In this document: in pieces, positions 1-11,800 of the stretch | Layout of the letters: each line of letters opens with the position of its first letter | Position numbering within the stretch: position 1 is the stretch's first letter | From: Funneliformis mosseae | Lineage: Eukaryota; Glomeromycota; Glomeromycetes; Glomerales; Glomeraceae | NCBI GenBank assembly: GCA_910592005.1 | Contig: CAJVPP010000694.1 | Coordinates: 1-27,556, forward strand | DNA: 27,556 nucleotides | Direction: 5' to 3' | The notes under the pieces: model-generated | Databases searched by the model: none | Told to the model about the DNA's origin: nothing | Seen by the model: the letters and a program-made list of their open reading frames with translations, nothing else | Made by a program: the position numbers and the translations under genes

Positions 1-589
1 TTTTGTGTTAAAATTTAATTAAAATTAGTTAAAATTGCCTATAAATTTGTAGGTAATTTATTACAATTAAAGGGATAATATTATAAAATATATAAATTTA
101 ATAATTTCTTTAATTTAATATATATTTTAATTTAATAGAAGCTCTAAATATTATAAATGATAAATAAATAAAATAAAATTTGTAATTACTCAAATAAACT
201 TTTATATATAATTAAATTATAATAATTAAATTAATTAAAATATGAATTATTATACTTATTAAATTAATTTTAAATTGATATAAATAAATTAAATTAATTA
301 TTAAATAAAAATAAATCAAAAAATTTAAATTAAATAAATTATAATAATATTAGTTTATTTATTAATTAGAAATTATTTTGTATTAATAATAATAAATATT
401 GCTAGTATTATATAATTAATAAAATAGGTATTTTATAATAGAAAAGGAAGAAATTAATAACAAAATTTTTTTCACATTATAAATTAAATATTATTTACTT
501 AGTAAAATAAATTCAGATTTAATATTAACTTAATAAATTTTTTTTGATTGATTTCTTTTTTTTTACTATAAGTATTAATATATAATATA
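1..589. other. A+T-rich desert, no gene seen
   Basis: The stretch is almost entirely A and T with short runs and no reading frame of note. I see no conserved peptide on either strand. It ends where the composition shifts into the helicase relic. Confidence 0.6.
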
Positions 590-1222
590 CTAGGAAATGG
601 AAACTATTGTGTGTTCAGAGCGATTTTTAACCTTTTTTATATTGGAATATATGCTAAAACAGCTGACACCAATATTGTACATGGCCTTAAACTACAATTA
701 TTACTGGTAAGAGGAACGCAGATTATGCTGATTATAAGTCTGTAGACTGAAGCTGATTTGATTAATGATGCAATAGGAACAGTTCAAGATATCCTATTCA
801 GTAAAGATCAAGAACTACTATTTCTTCCTATAGCAGTTCTTATTTCTTTTGAGAACTATAAAGGTCTCACCATTATCAGCTTAGAAGGCACAAAAGTTAT
901 CCTAATCGCATCCATTCAACGTATCTAGAAGAGTAAATCTGAAATATTATGCTCACATCTACAAGTTTCCATTCATCTTTTGTAGGCCATTATAGTATAT
1001 AAAAACCAGAGCCTTATATTACAGAAGACTGTAAAAGATCTTAGCGAAAAAGAATTTATAGCTGGTCTCTTATTTGTGGCAGTATCTCAGGTTCACGCAC
1101 TTAAAGATATCCTTTTTAAAACTTTCAATTTTGAAAGATTCCAGCGCATCAAAGACTGCAGAAGATTAAAAGATAGGAAAGATAAAGAAGAGTGCTTAAT
1201 CTCTATAATACCTAATAATTGA
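590..1222 (+). pseudogene. PIF1-like ATP-dependent helicase, C-terminal relic
   Basis: One uninterrupted frame of about 210 codons, closed by TGA at 1220-1222, reads as the C-terminal third of a PIF1/RecD2-type DNA helicase (SF1B), an enzyme that uses ATP to unwind DNA and is hugely multiplied in arbuscular mycorrhizal fungi. Visible pieces are the stretch YKNQSLILQKTV (family form HKSQGLTL, motif V region, about 998-1033) and FVAVSQVHALKDILF (motif VI region, about 1069-1113; family form VSRV). There is no start codon and no Walker A, so the N-terminal two thirds are missing. Three in-frame TAG codons (743, 926, 983) stand where the family as I recall it has Trp, each one G-to-A change from TGG. 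There is no frameshift. It could be the end of a Helitron-type helicase instead; nothing here decides that. Confidence 0.8.
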
Positions 1223-2060
1223 ATATAAACTTTCAAATAAAATAACAATAAAGAAAAAACATTTTTTTTTTTAATAAAACTCAGTTTTTATTTATCATTA
1301 TCATATTAAATAAAGCTCTCAATTTTTACAAATAGAACTATTATAATTTACTAATCTAATACTACTAATCTAATACTACTAATTTAACACTACTAAAATA
1401 AAGCAAAAAAAAGTGAGAAGGACAAAAAAAAGTGGCTTATTACTATTGTTTTACACGAGATTATGATTGTTTTTAATTATTGATTTATCAAATATTCAAT
1501 CAGAATTAACGCAACGTGACTTTCAAAAAATTCATGTGATAGAGCAAATTTTACTCTAGTATAATATTCTACGCTTCACTCTAGACAATAAAGATAATTA
1601 CTATAATTATTTTCAAATTTCAATTGAATTATAATTTAATTATATTTTAAAAAATTTAATTATATTACAAGTTATAACTTAATCATATTATTTTTTTAAT
1701 TATGTTTATTTTTAATATATAATATAGTATGTATTAATATTAATATTATTATTAGATTTATTTTTAGTTATTTTAACATCTAAATTAAAAGATTATGATA
1801 ATTAACTTTATACATTAGAGTTTTTGATCTTAGGATTTTTTCTAAATCTTATAGATATGCATTATACTTAAATTAATTTTGCAATTTATTATATCTTAGA
1901 ATTTAAGATATATTTGGTCAAATTTATAATGATAAATTCAAAAGCAAATTAGTATAACAAATTTGCCTGCTTATTTACTATAAATTCCTTTCTGATTTAT
2001 TTTTATGAAAAATTAAAATTTTAAAAAATTTTTTTTAAATTAATTTTATAAATATATATA
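1223..2060. other. A+T-rich intergenic DNA, no gene seen
   Basis: Low-complexity A+T sequence. The 12-mer AAATTTGCCTGC occurs near 1959 and again near 2741, on the same strand and about 780 bp apart, which hints at a decayed dispersed repeat but no more. No coding frame is supported. Confidence 0.5.
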
Positions 2061-2062
2061 AT

Positions 2063-2106
2063 ACTAGGGAATAGAAACTATTATTAAGTCCGAAATGATC
2101 TTAACT
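2063..2106 (+). repeat. short scrap resembling the helicase relic's 5' edge
   Basis: About 45 bases starting ATACTAGGGAATAGAAACTA align by eye with 587-632 (ATACTAGGAAATGGAAACTA), differing mainly by transitions. The similarity fades afterwards. It looks like a second, much older copy of the same PIF1-like repeat family. By length alone it is not secure. Confidence 0.4.
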
Positions 2107-5100
2107 AAAAAAATTCACACTGGTATTTACTTTATCTAAATTTTTGTACAATTACAAAAGCTAATTAGCATTGACTCAATTATTGAATAAATAGATAGCG
2201 AGACATTATAGGTCAAATATATATAGTCTTTCACTTTATTTTGAACTAATTATAATAAATTTTATTTTTTAATTATATAATAAATAATTTAAAGTTACTT
2301 ATAAGCTAAAAATTTGTAATTTTAAAAAGATTATAAATTAAAAAATTTTATTATTGACCTTTGACTATCTTATTAATATTTACTTTTAACAATATTAATT
2401 ATAATAGAATATTATAAAATTTATTATGAAAAATAACTTTAATTACTACAGTTTTTATAATTTGCTAAGAAATTTATAACTATTATTAATAGTATAGTGA
2501 TTTAATTAGTTCGCAAATATATGAATTTTAAGAAAATTTTTAAAAAATTATTATAATAAATTTTTTAAACTTAATTTTAAAAATTGAATTATTTAAAAAA
2601 CTTCTTAATAAACTTAAATTTCTTTTAATAAAGTTAATAAAATATATATTAAATTATATTTTTTATATAATAATTATATTTTTAACATTAATATTTTATT
2701 TTTTATTAAAAATTAATACTTTTTTTATGTTTACAGACAAATTTGCCTGCTCTAAAATTTAAGAGATAGTATTGTATTCTTTGAAATTCAAGAATTTATA
2801 TCATATTTAGGATATTTTAGTCAACTGTTTACAGTATCTATTTTGGTTTTTTCTCAAAAAAGTAATAACTGCATAAAGAGATAATGTAATAAAATATGCA
2901 TCTTAATATTGATTATTTAATTAGTAATCAAATATATAAATATCTAATTAATTATTTACTTCTTTAATAAATAATAATATAATATGTAAATTTATCATCT
3001 TTTTCTAAAAATCTTTTTTTATTTCTCTTTTTGATTATTTGAGTATTTTCATTTTATAATCTACTATAATAAAAATATTATTTTAATTAAGTTTCTTAAA
3101 ATAAATTTTGAATTAAGTGTTTAAATATACTTTTTATATTAAATAAACTATATAATAAATTAACTTATCTTAATTAAATAAAAAAAATTTTAAATGATTC
3201 TACCCTAAATATTCTCTAAACTGCTCATATATTACCAAAGATTTTTACAATTTAAATAAATAGTTATATGTAAATTTTTATGAATATCAAATATATAAAA
3301 TAATAAGAAATACAAAAATTATATTTTAGCTTTTTATTAAAATCTACAGATAAATTTATTTAAATTTTCTTTTTATATAATAACATAATATTTCAATTTA
3401 ACTAATTATATTTGATTAATAAAAATTTTTTTCTTAGAAATTTTATTATATATAAAAATTTTAAAGGTATAGTAAATTCAAATATAATTATTTTTTTATT
3501 TAAAATTTTAACATTTAAAGATATTAAACTAATTAAATTATTAAAAACATCATAACTATAATTATAATAGGTTAAATACAATCTACATAAATTTTCTTGA
3601 TATAATATTTTTCTTTTGCTAATTCTATCATAAATATTATTTTTTTAATTCTATTTGAAAAAAATTTCTGAATATTATTTTCAAAATGCAGATTTTTTTT
3701 TAAAGATAAGAAGCAATAAATTAATTTTAATGTTTATTTTATAAGAATACATTATAATAATTTTTTTGTTAAAAAAATTTCAATTTATTTTTTAGTTTCA
3801 TCTGATATATAATTTCATGTAATTATTAATTATTTAATAGAAGAATATATTGATTCATTTAGTCATGCATATTTTTAGATTTTATTCAAGATTTTTGATG
3901 ATAAATTTAATATTAATTAAAGTTTTGAAAATAACTTATATAAATTCATATATTTGATTCATATAATTGTGTATAATTATAAATTTTAGTTATACATAAT
4001 AAATAAATACTTTAAATTAAAGATATGTAGGATAATTTGACTCAAAATTCAACTTGACTTACTTTATTAGAAATACTATTATTAATAATCAATAAAGTAT
4101 ATTATTATCTGAAATCAATATTTATTTTTATACTTATATTTAGCATATTTAACTGCTTCAAACTATAATATTTAGTAATTATTAAGAGAACTATTTGTTT
4201 ATCATTAGCTTTTTTCTTATTATTTTCAATTATTTTGATAATAACTATAGTCAGTTTTTTGTTTACTTATATGAATTTAAAGTATATAATAGTTTTTTTG
4301 AGTTAAATTTGTATATAATAATTTATTATTATATAATATTTACATTATTTTCAAATCACTCTTCCAATTTTTTAATTTCATCTAAAATTTATACTTTTAT
4401 AATATTTATTATCAAAATAAGCTAAATATAATTAAAAGATCAATAAAGTATTAAAATTATAATATTACTAATTGATGATTAAGTTGATAAGATATTACAT
4501 TAAATATTCTACTGCTTTTAATAAGTTTGATAAGTACAAAGTTTTACATAATTAGATTTATAAATATTTTTTAAAACTAATTTTAATTTAATAATATCAC
4601 TTACTTGTTAATTCTAATTAAAAAATTTTATATTATTAAATATTAGCATAAGTATAATATTTGAAATAATGTAAATACAATAGTTTTAAATTTGATTTTT
4701 TTTATTTAATCTTTAGGTTAGCATATAGAATAGTGGTTATTATTTATAATTTGTTTGAATTCTTTCATCTATTAATTCAAAAAGATTTTTTCTATTAAAT
4801 ATAAAAAAATAAGCTAATTTTATTTCAAATCCTATTAGGAGTTTTTCTTTTGAATACTTGTTTTCACAAAATCCTTTAAATTTTTGAATAATATAAAATT
4901 TTCAAATATTTTTTGTTCATAAAAAAATTTCTTTTTGTATTAATGATTGATGATATGTATTCATAACTCACATCTTCACATTTATTTTGATTTGAACTTT
5001 CAATATTACATACAAATATTTGAAATTTACTAAGATAAACAAAAAAGGGTTAAAAAGAAACATTTCTAAAAGACTTTCAAAATAATTGATTGATTATTTG

Positions 5101-5700
5101 ATTCAAATTTATGTGATTCAGAAAATTTTGTTTTTATTGAAAAAATAATTCAATATTTATTGCTTCTTCAATATCACTTGATTTGCCACTTGCTTAACAA
5201 AGATATTCAAGTAAATAAGAATTATTTTATTGCCTTTAACAACTTTCAGATAATACTGAAATCAGTAATAATGCTTATACCAATATGTATTAGATAAAAT
5301 TGTTTAACATTTTTATCATTATTATTGGTAAATCATCACTCATGAGAAAATGTGCCAAAGTAATGTTTGTGTACAATTGAACCTATAGAAATAAGTTTGG
5401 AGAAACTTGTTGACATTTTGATATAGATAATTAGCTATCAAAGATACAAGATTGAGAAAAAAAAAATTTTTTATTAATATAGCAGAGCATCACATTATTG
5501 TAATTAATGTCTATCACAGACAGATCGTCAATTATTATAATTTTATTTTATTTTAAATTTTATATTAGCCATAAAAGTGGCTACATCACACGTAACTAAC
5601 TATATAAATGAAGTCTGAAATATTTATTTATTAATATGAAGAAGGAATCAAAATAGATTACTACTAAAAAATTAATGTTTAGTTATAACTGAAAACTTGT
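2107..5700. other. long A+T-rich desert, no gene seen
   Basis: About 3.6 kb of sequence dominated by A and T. The one open frame of any size (4195-4425) encodes only Phe, Ile, Tyr, Leu, Asn and Ser, as expected from random A+T-rich DNA. I see no conserved protein segment, tRNA or tandem array. From about 4960 onward the complexity rises slightly without becoming codable. Confidence 0.55.
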
Positions 5701-6225
5701 ATTAATACACAAAAATGTTTGAATATAAATTTTCTTCTGATTTTTAAATACCTGGTTACTGATACATTATCGATCTTATACATAACTTCCTTTTATCCAT
5801 AAATGGAATTTGTTGTAATTCTCACTATGAATCCGATCTTACTGTCATCTCCGTTGGTAATAGTAATTGTGTCTAATTTCACCAACAAAATTCATCGCTA
5901 AGCACTTGATGCATTTGACTCTTTGCTTCCTCTACGTGATTTTTGTTGCTTTTAGTCAATGAAAAACGTAATAGAAATCAGAATAAGAAAACAAATAAAA
6001 CGATCCCAATTGCAGAATAGGAAATTTTTAATCAAACGTCAGGAATGTTTCCATGCTGATTTATGCTGATCGTATGCTAAATAAATGAATGAATGAGGTA
6101 TCACATGTGAAGCAGTTGAAAGAACAAAACATAATACAACTATTAAGGTAATTATTTCGAATATAAAACCACAGAATGAAAATTCTTGAACGTAAATTGT
6201 TTAAAATAAAATTGTTTTATCGAAA
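5701..6225 (+). promoter_or_regulatory. 5' flank of LDAH with a TATA-like box
   Basis: Sequence upstream of the LDAH start is less A+T-extreme than the desert before it. A TATAAAA heptamer at 6162-6168 lies about 60 bp before the ATG and could serve as a core promoter element. In a genome this A+T-rich such a match is weak evidence. No upstream exon is evident. Confidence 0.3.
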
Positions 6226-7527
6226 ATGTCTACAGTAGATTCAAGTGATTTAATTTTAGTTAATAAATTACCAAAACCTGAAGAAATTTTTAAATTAAAA
6301 AATGATTATATCGAAGGAGAACCATTAAAATTTGTTTGGATGGTTGAAGAGCATTTAACTGAAACATTATGGTGGCCTTCCAAGAATAATGAAGAAAATT
6401 TGATATTATTTGTTATTCCTGGTAATCCTGGCGTAATTGATTATTATTTTGAATTTTTGAATACAATTCATAATGAACTTGGAAAGAAAATCGACATCGT
6501 TGGAGGTTTCGTATAATAATTAATTTGATTTGTTCATCAGAAATGGAATATATTTCGTGATCTTGATAAACATTATACATCTTAAAATAACAATAGTTTC
6601 AATGCTTGGGCATTCTCATGGACCGCATAATCCACACTTAAAAAATCTATATTCGCTTCAAGATCAGATCGATCATAAAATTCAATGCGTTGATAAATTA
6701 AGATCACAATTCACTTCTCAAGAAGATAAGAAACAACCTAAATTCATTATATGTGGACATTCAATTGGTGCATATGTTGGTTCCCAGGTATTTACATCTT
6801 CAATGATGAAATGAATCCATTTAAGTAAATGAGAATTTCTAATTCTGATTTTGATTAGGTGTTGAAAGCGAGGCCAAATCATGGAATTGAAAATATTTAT
6901 GCGTTGTTTCCCACTTTGCAACATATCGTAAAAACTCCTAATGGCATGATGTTGAATGTAAGTTATTGAATCAACTTTTTTATTTTTATTTTTATATTTT
7001 CGATCGTGAATTCATGTGTCAGATCTAATCCTAAGTCTTAAAATTTTACGTATTTACGAATTTCAACATCCCAGTTCTTATTTAATGAACGTGCACGTAG
7101 TTTAGCTGCTTCATTCGTTGGAAATTTACGTTATTTTGTTCCACAAACTTTATTCAAATTCTTAGTCGCCCTATTGACCCGTCAAAAAGAATCCATGATA
7201 GACATCACATTGTCTGCTCTTCTACATGGACATGTAGTGGAAAACTCATTATATTTGGCGGGTCTTGAAATGGAAACTGTATGTGAATTAGATGAAGAAC
7301 TCTATCGAGAGCATCTAGATAAATTTATATTTTATTTTAGTGAAGGTGATGGATGGGCACCACTTGAGCATTATGAAGATATGAAAAGAAGATTTCCTGA
7401 GGGAAGAGTGTTATTATGTGAAAGTAATACACCACATGCTTTCGTATTGAATCATGGAGAGGTTATGGGAAAAAAAGTTGCTGGATGGATGTTGACCCTA
7501 ATCGAACTCACATTAAATCGCGTTTAA
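6226..7527 (+). CDS. LDAH: lipid droplet-associated hydrolase (LDAH / C2orf43 family), complete, 4 exons
   Basis: Serine hydrolase of the alpha/beta-hydrolase fold that acts at lipid droplets; a sterol-ester or other lipid-ester hydrolase role has been proposed for the family. Exons 6226-6505, 6597-6787, 6859-6957 and 7075-7527 join in frame to 340 aa, close to the roughly 325 aa of animal members. Introns are GT-AG in phases 1, 0 and 0. Near residues 64-69 the segment VIPGNPG is the family's N-terminal strand and oxyanion region. GHSIG at 147-151 is the nucleophile elbow (Ser149). Asp282 (SEGDGWAP) and His311 (TPHAFV) complete the triad, with spacing nearly identical to the human enzyme (Ser139, Asp271, His300). 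There is no signal peptide. The start is the only ATG giving the family N-terminus. I see no lesion, so it is probably functional. It converges with RAD4. Confidence 0.9.
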
Positions 7528-7583
7528 TCCTTTTTTTTTTTTAAAAAAAAATTAATTAATTAATTAATTATTATTCAAATTAA
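7528..7583. other. LDAH 3' flank
   Basis: Directly after the stop lie 12 T followed by 9 A (7531-7551), a foldback, and then ATTA repeats to about 7572. The region runs into the tail of the neighbouring minus-strand pseudogene. Confidence 0.5.
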
Positions 7584-8535
7584 TTAAAAATAATTATTCA
7601 ATAAACTATTTAATCTCCAAGCATATAAAGAATAGATACTGGAGGAAGTGCCATAAAATCTACTTCCTTTTGATGAAACTAGCAAATCCCTAAAGGAATC
7701 AAATATTCAAAAATATTAACATTATCTGTAGGATTCTTCAATGACTTTTAATTTCTTTTTAGTTAATGTTAATGTCGTTGTTTCAATTTCTTTGTGACTA
7801 GAGTTTTAACGGTAAAGTTTACAGTATTTTTATATTCGCTATAATCATTTGATATTTTAATATAAATGATTCAATTGTTTGATTCGTGACTTTTTATCAC
7901 CTAACCGTGCATGAACTCCTAAAAAATTTCTCTCTTCTCCAATTTTATTTACTATATTATTTAATTCATGCCAAAATTTTTTACTCTCGGGTAATTCTCT
8001 CACGATCCTTCTGATTGAATATAAACTACCAAAATGTAATAATTTTTCTATTCGATGTTTTAACCTTGTTAAATCAATTCTCTCTTTAAATTCATCCAAA
8101 TTAACCGTTGAATTGAAATAATCATAATATCTATGATGATACCTTGTACGATCCTTTGTTTAATACCCTCTCGTTCTTTTGTATTATTATTTAATAAGTT
8201 CTGCATGAACAAAATCTTTTCTATAAACAATCTTATACATTTTGTTTAATCCATTTCATAATTCGTTGTAATACAATGTTTTCCATGTGATTCACATTCC
8301 GTAAAATTATTTTGATTCGGGATAATCTTTGTAATAATTGATCAAATGGTTCCACTAAAAAATAATATCGGTGATAATATTAATGTTCGATTTAAACACC
8401 ATGTTAAATATATCACATTTTCCGCTGAAATCCAATATGTGGTAAATATGAGATAAATTTTTCTTCCTTTATTTTATAAGATTCGATCTCTTTATCTTGA
8501 TTTAAAAGCAGTGTTTGTTCTTTGATTATTTATTG
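7584..8535 (-). pseudogene. O-fucosyltransferase-like glycosyltransferase, broken
   Basis: Scattered frames on the minus strand line up in order with GDP-fucose protein O-fucosyltransferase-like proteins (GT65/GT68-type fold). Near 8460-8425 is KFISYLPHIGFQ, which in relatives begins the donor-binding domain. After a frameshift comes LNRTLILSPILF (about 8385-8350). The longest open piece (8099-7857) holds IVRELP and, near its end, FLGVHARLGD, resembling the conserved HxRxGD motif. Another frame near 7670-7640 reads RFYGTSSSIYSLYAW, the C-terminal GTxxS block, and ends at TAA 7584. At least three frame changes and several stops break it. Some gaps could be introns, but the stops inside conserved blocks argue for a dead gene. 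The family call rests on motif order only; the exact acceptor cannot be told. Confidence 0.65.
7600..7605 (+). promoter_or_regulatory. candidate poly(A) signal AATAAA for LDAH
   Basis: AATAAA lies 73 nt past the LDAH stop, a sensible place for cleavage and polyadenylation. The hexamer is common by chance at this base composition. Confidence 0.35.
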
Positions 8536-8811
8536 AATCATTTTAATGTATAAAAAATTATTTATATAATTTAAAAATATAAAAACATTTATCATTAAAA
8601 CTAGATATATAATGATTTTATTGATATTGTATCGTCATTTTTAAAAATTTTTGTTAAAAGCTGAAAAATATATTGTCTCTATATAAATTCCTTTCCAGTT
8701 ACACGATCAACATATAAACAATGTTATCCTCTTAATGAAATTGTAAGAAAATACCATTGCTTTGCCAAAATTAAACTAGATATTAATTAATTTAAGTCGG
8801 TGAAAAATCTT
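8536..8811. other. intergenic, 3' side of RAD4
   Basis: A+T-rich sequence between the RAD4 stop and the 5' edge of the pseudogene. On the minus strand an AATAAA hexamer overlaps the RAD4 stop codon itself (about 8811-8816). No coding content seen. Confidence 0.45.
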
Positions 8812-11800
8812 TTATTCTAACATGAAAACTTCATCCGTATCATTTTCTTCGTGTATAAATCCTCCTTCTCTATCGTTCTCTTCATTCATGAAGTCATCTC
8901 CCGTATTAACCTCAACCTTATCTTCACATATAAATTCACTTTCAATATCCATATAATCCGAAAAGTCATTATTATTAATGACGACCTTGTCTACGATACT
9001 TTCATTTGTTTCACCCTTGTCATCAACACCAATTGAATTATTATTGTCTTCTTCATCGGTATCACCATGATACAATTCACTTTCTCCTTCTGATTCACCA
9101 TGATGAAATTCACTTTCTTCTTCCTCCATATCAGACCAATCATGTTTTACATAATCATTTTGTAATCTCATTCGAATTTTTATCCCAATAATAAACTTTC
9201 TCCATCTTGCTAGAACTGCTTTTTCTCGTTTTGCATTATTCTTAGCTTCAACAACACTTGCATGTTCATGCCATGCCTATTCATGGGAAAAAAACCAAAT
9301 TGTTCAAAATCATATATCAAGATCATATCTTCTTCTCGAATATATGACTTACCTCAAGCAACATTATTTCATTTTCTTTTGCAACAACAATTCCGTGAAC
9401 TACGGGAATGCATCGACGAGCTTGGAAATCAAATCCAACCTAATAAATCGATTCATAAACTTATTAATTGAGCCACAAATCATTAAAGTAGATAAATTAA
9501 TTTTTTTAAAAAAAAAATAGCCAAAATTTACTAACCACGGCATCTCCATAATCAATACCTAAATCTTTTGCAACCTTTCCAATTCCATTGACTTAATAAA
9601 TAAGAAAAATCATAAAATTGTAATTGAGCGTATAAATAAATGTATATAAATAAACTAATACCCAGTTAACTTACTTGGAATATGGACACCTCCGATTGGA
9701 CACATGCATTCCTTAAACATATTCACATTACCATAAGAATTCTTTGGTATCTTACCCTAATTAACAAATTATCATTTCGATCAAAATATAATTATTAATA
9801 TTAACAAAATTATTGTTAAAAACAATTTAATTATTTTTTTTTTTTTTAAAAAAAAAAAACGTAGCTTACGTTTATTATCGGTTCAGGTATATATTCTTCA
9901 GTTTGCCACTCACCGTATAAACCAGATTCAGGGGGGTCTTCATCATATAAGGAAGCCATATTTGCAGCACGACGTTTAGATACGGTGTAAATACGCGATT
10001 TTACGTGCTTTACAGGTTGTTCCCCTATCTAATAATATAAATACGAGTGTAATGGAATTATGAAGAAAATATATAAATTATATAAATAAAATATTCATTT
10101 TACCTTGACTTGTCGACCTTCCCTTAACCAAGTTTCAGCTGTATGTAACTAAAATATTATGATAAATAATTGTAAAGAATCTATGAAATGATCAATCATC
10201 AATAACATACTTGTTTAACATTCCTGCGTGGATAAATTGGTTCATCACGAATATGACCTATTATTGGTTGTTTTGGATGAATTATTTCGTACTTTTTTAA
10301 ATGACGCTCGAGAGCATACCTAATATATTACAAATGGTTATCTAACCGCTACTTAATTCGCGTCTATAGTAAATCTTCCTATAAAGATCGGATTTATAAA
10401 TAAATAAAAGTGTATCTTACGTACAAAGGATGATTATTGAACGGACCAATTGAAGTTGGTATACGTTCGGAAACTTCAAGTTTATGTAAATGAGCATCTT
10501 CCTCATCATCTTGTTTCTATAGTTATAGCGACATTAATACAAATATATCAATATCGTTAAATTACAAAAGGTTCTATACATACACTTTCATATGGACGTG
10601 CAAAATAAACTAATGTTTCGTGCCACCAATCATAACCATCTTTGGTGACAGGAACTCGTAATTTTCGCGTTCGCGCTCCCCATTGTGTAGCATAACGACG
10701 CGTCACGTCTTTTATATAGCCATCTATTTTCACAACTTATTTATTTTAAATTCATTAAAATAAAATATTTATTAGGAAAATTACCTTTTTCATATGCAAC
10801 TACATAAGCCATAATATTATCTGTGACATTAGATGCAGGCTCCATTGCTTGTGGTGAATTCACCAATGCACGAACTGGATCTACACAAATCCATTTTTTA
10901 TAAGCAGCAAAATAAACCTCACACCAGAATATTGGAGGTACATCGGATTTTTGCAAATCTTATGGTATAGAAATAAAGTATATTAGTCGAATCAAAGAAG
11001 AAAAAATTTTTTTTTTTGAAAAAAAGTATCGATATTTAAAAATTACTACCATCTTGTTTTCGTCCTTTTTTTGAAACACTACGTTGCTTTTTCGAGTGAC
11101 CAACACGGACATCTTTACTTGATAAAGGATTATAATCATCGTCATCTTCATCATCATGGTCTCTCTTTAATTTACTACCTTTACTGTTCTTTCTGTTTGC
11201 ATTGAGTTTATATTTTCCAAGTCCAAGTGTTCTCTGAACTTCTTCATTGATATTATTATTCATCAAATTTTCATTATTGGAACCGTTACCTTCTTTTCTA
11301 TTTCGAGAAGCAGCAGTTTTGTTTTTACGAGCAAACCTAAAAGAGACTGCTTGTAAGGAACATACTAATCGTGCAGGTATTCCTAGTGAACGCAATGCAG
11401 CAACAAATAATTGTGTAGATGTGTCGCGACTTCCTTCTCCAACCCTAAGACTTTTTCGAAATGCGTCAATAGATGGTAAACAATCAGAAAATTCATCTTT
11501 CTAAATCATAATGATTATAATGAATAAACAGTTGAATAATATGAACAAAATTAATAAAAAAAACTTTATGTACCTCAATGATATTTTCCACACCGTCCTC
11601 TCCAAATTCATGATATTCTCTATTACGAATTCCAGGTTTTGTGATTGTAAAATAATTTTTCCACCATTTACACAAATCTTGTAATGCTATGGTCAATAAA
11701 TTGGCGTGTTTAACATCAATCTTTACCAAAGCTTTGTCAAATAAGGCTTGTAATTCATACTCGATTAAAGAAAACGCCATTGCCTATAAAAATAGAATTA

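Noticed and set aside
4195..4425. 76-aa open frame in the left desert, hydrophobic
   Set aside because: Composition is only what T-rich DNA gives (Phe, Ile, Tyr, Leu, Ser, Asn); no motif and no TATA or splice context.
7092..7100. alternative LDAH exon 4 acceptor at CACGTAG
   Set aside because: It would give the wrong phase after exon 3; the CCCAG acceptor at 7070-7074 keeps phase 0.
8851..9191. two overlapping plus-strand open frames
   Set aside because: Antisense to the acidic RAD4 tail; His-rich or Ile-rich composition mirrors the Asp/Glu codons on the other strand.
11247..11504. 85-aa plus-strand open frame
   Set aside because: Antisense to RAD4 exon 5, which encodes the transglutaminase-like region.
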